Shown one piece after another: positions 4,907 through 5,611 of a DNA stretch of 5,611 nt. The notes beneath the pieces were generated by a model. The model was not told where the DNA came from and searched no databases. It saw nothing but the letters and a program-made list of their open reading frames with translations. This DNA is from Candidatus Thorarchaeota archaeon. Its GTDB lineage: Archaea > Asgardarchaeota > Thorarchaeia > Thorarchaeales > Thorarchaeaceae. How positions within the stretch are numbered: the first letter of the stretch is position 1; every line of letters starts with the position of its first letter. A program made the position numbers and the translations under genes. The stretch covers positions 1,165,311-1,170,921 of the forward strand of contig CP070658.1 of assembly GCA_020355105.1 (NCBI GenBank), in the 5' to 3' direction.

Positions 4907-5611
4907 ATGAGAGTGAAAACCGTCCGCTCCACTGGGCTGTCTCATCTGTCCTATTTCGTGAGCTCAGATGGGGAGGCATTCGTCATTGACCCGCGTAGAG
5001 ATGTAGACGTATACCTACAGCTCTCAACAGAGACGAAGTCTGAGATAGTACACATATTTGAAACTCACAGGAACGAGGACTACGTGACTGGTTCACTAGA
5101 GCTACAGCACTATGTTCCTGACGCCCAGATAAGTCACAGCAAGGAAACTGACTTCAAGTTCGGCGACAACTCGTTATCTGACGGGGAGACCTTCAACGTA
5201 GGCAAGACACAAGTCGAATGTGTTTACACACCTGGGCATACGGAAGATAGCATGAGCTACCTGGTTGCGGACATGTCAGTCGGATCGAGTCCCTTCGCCT
5301 TCTTCACGGGTGATACGCTCTTCGTCAATGAGGTCGGGAGAACCGACCTTGTTGATATAGCGAAACACGAGGAAATGACAAGGAAGATGTTCCAAAGCCT
5401 TCACGAGAAAGTCCTTCCAGTCGGCGATGGCGTGGTTGTGTTCCCAGGTCATGGGCCCGGGTCTGTCTGTGGCGGGAATATCGGAGAGCGTGATTTCAGC
5501 ACGATTGGATACGAACGAGCTAACAATCCATGGCTACAAATGGAGGAGGAGGATTTTGTGCACGCGAGGCTCCGACAGTCATTGACTCTCTCTCCCTACT
5601 TCATGCACTGC
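4907..5611 (+). CDS. MBL-fold persulfide dioxygenase-like enzyme (CstB/ETHE1 type), 3' partial
   Basis: The gene runs off the window, leaving 235 residues of a metallo-beta-lactamase-fold enzyme. The opening (LSHLSYFV, EAFVIDPRRD) and later motifs match the persulfide dioxygenase group: THRNEDY (53-59), TPGHTEDS (108-115), FTGDTLF (133-139) and the CstB-like FPGHGPGSVCG (179-189). In ETHE1 a single iron is held by His79, His135 and Asp154; the matching H54, H111 and D136 are present, with H182 as the usual late MBL histidine. Such enzymes oxidise glutathione or low-molecular-weight persulfides to sulfite in the cytoplasm. The GHGPGSVCG signature usually occurs in proteins with rhodanese domains after the MBL domain, which would lie beyond the edge. 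The ATG at 4907 fits the family's N-terminus. GTG at 4898, seven bases after GGAG, would add three residues. Substrate is inferred, not shown. Confidence 0.88.
   Translation, partial: MRVKTVRSTGLSHLSYFVSSDGEAFVIDPRRDVDVYLQLSTETKSEIVHIFETHRNEDYVTGSLELQHYVPDAQISHSKETDFKFGDNSLSDGETFNVGKTQVECVYTPGHTEDSMSYLVADMSVGSSPFAFFTGDTLFVNEVGRTDLVDIAKHEEMTRKMFQSLHEKVLPVGDGVVVFPGHGPGSVCGGNIGERDFSTIGYERANNPWLQMEEEDFVHARLRQSLTLSPYFMHC

Overview
The window looks archaeal, from a mesophile-like genome of middling GC. The signs are a signal peptidase I of the Ser/His/Asp (Sec11-like) type, a stand-alone MoaD/ThiS/SAMP-like ubiquitin-fold protein, a protein with a CdhE/AcsC-type Fe-S domain, GGAG and GGTGA ribosome sites, and TATA-like boxes about 35-50 nt before several starts. 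An uncultured lineage such as an Asgard/Thorarchaeota-type archaeon would fit, but that is a guess; no rRNA or other phylogenetic marker is present.

Layout. 15-338 (+): small membrane protein of unknown function. 470-712 (+): 80-aa MoaD-like sulfur carrier/modifier ending in Gly-Gly-Gly. 791-2407 (+): 538-aa AAA+ ATPase with an unassigned alpha/beta C-terminal domain. 2446-3021 (-): signal peptidase I, convergent with the ATPase. 3070-4284 (+): about 404-aa Cys-rich Fe-S protein, divergent from the peptidase gene and possibly starting at 3139. 4306-4758 (-): 150-aa orphan protein, convergent with the Fe-S gene. 4907-5611 (+, runs off the right edge): metallo-beta-lactamase-fold enzyme resembling the N-terminal half of CstB-type persulfide dioxygenase-rhodanese proteins.

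The strand order (+ + + - + - +) and the short gaps suggest mostly single-gene transcription units. The MoaD-like and ATPase genes are the only pair likely to share a transcript. Sulfur chemistry links three of the genes loosely (sulfur carrier, Fe-S protein, persulfide oxidation), but nothing in the sequence shows that they form one pathway. I see no tRNA, rRNA, CRISPR array, insertion sequence or phage gene. No gene-free stretch exceeds 300 bases. The least understood items are the C-terminal domain of the ATPase, the middle and C-terminal regions of the Fe-S protein, and the 150-aa orphan.
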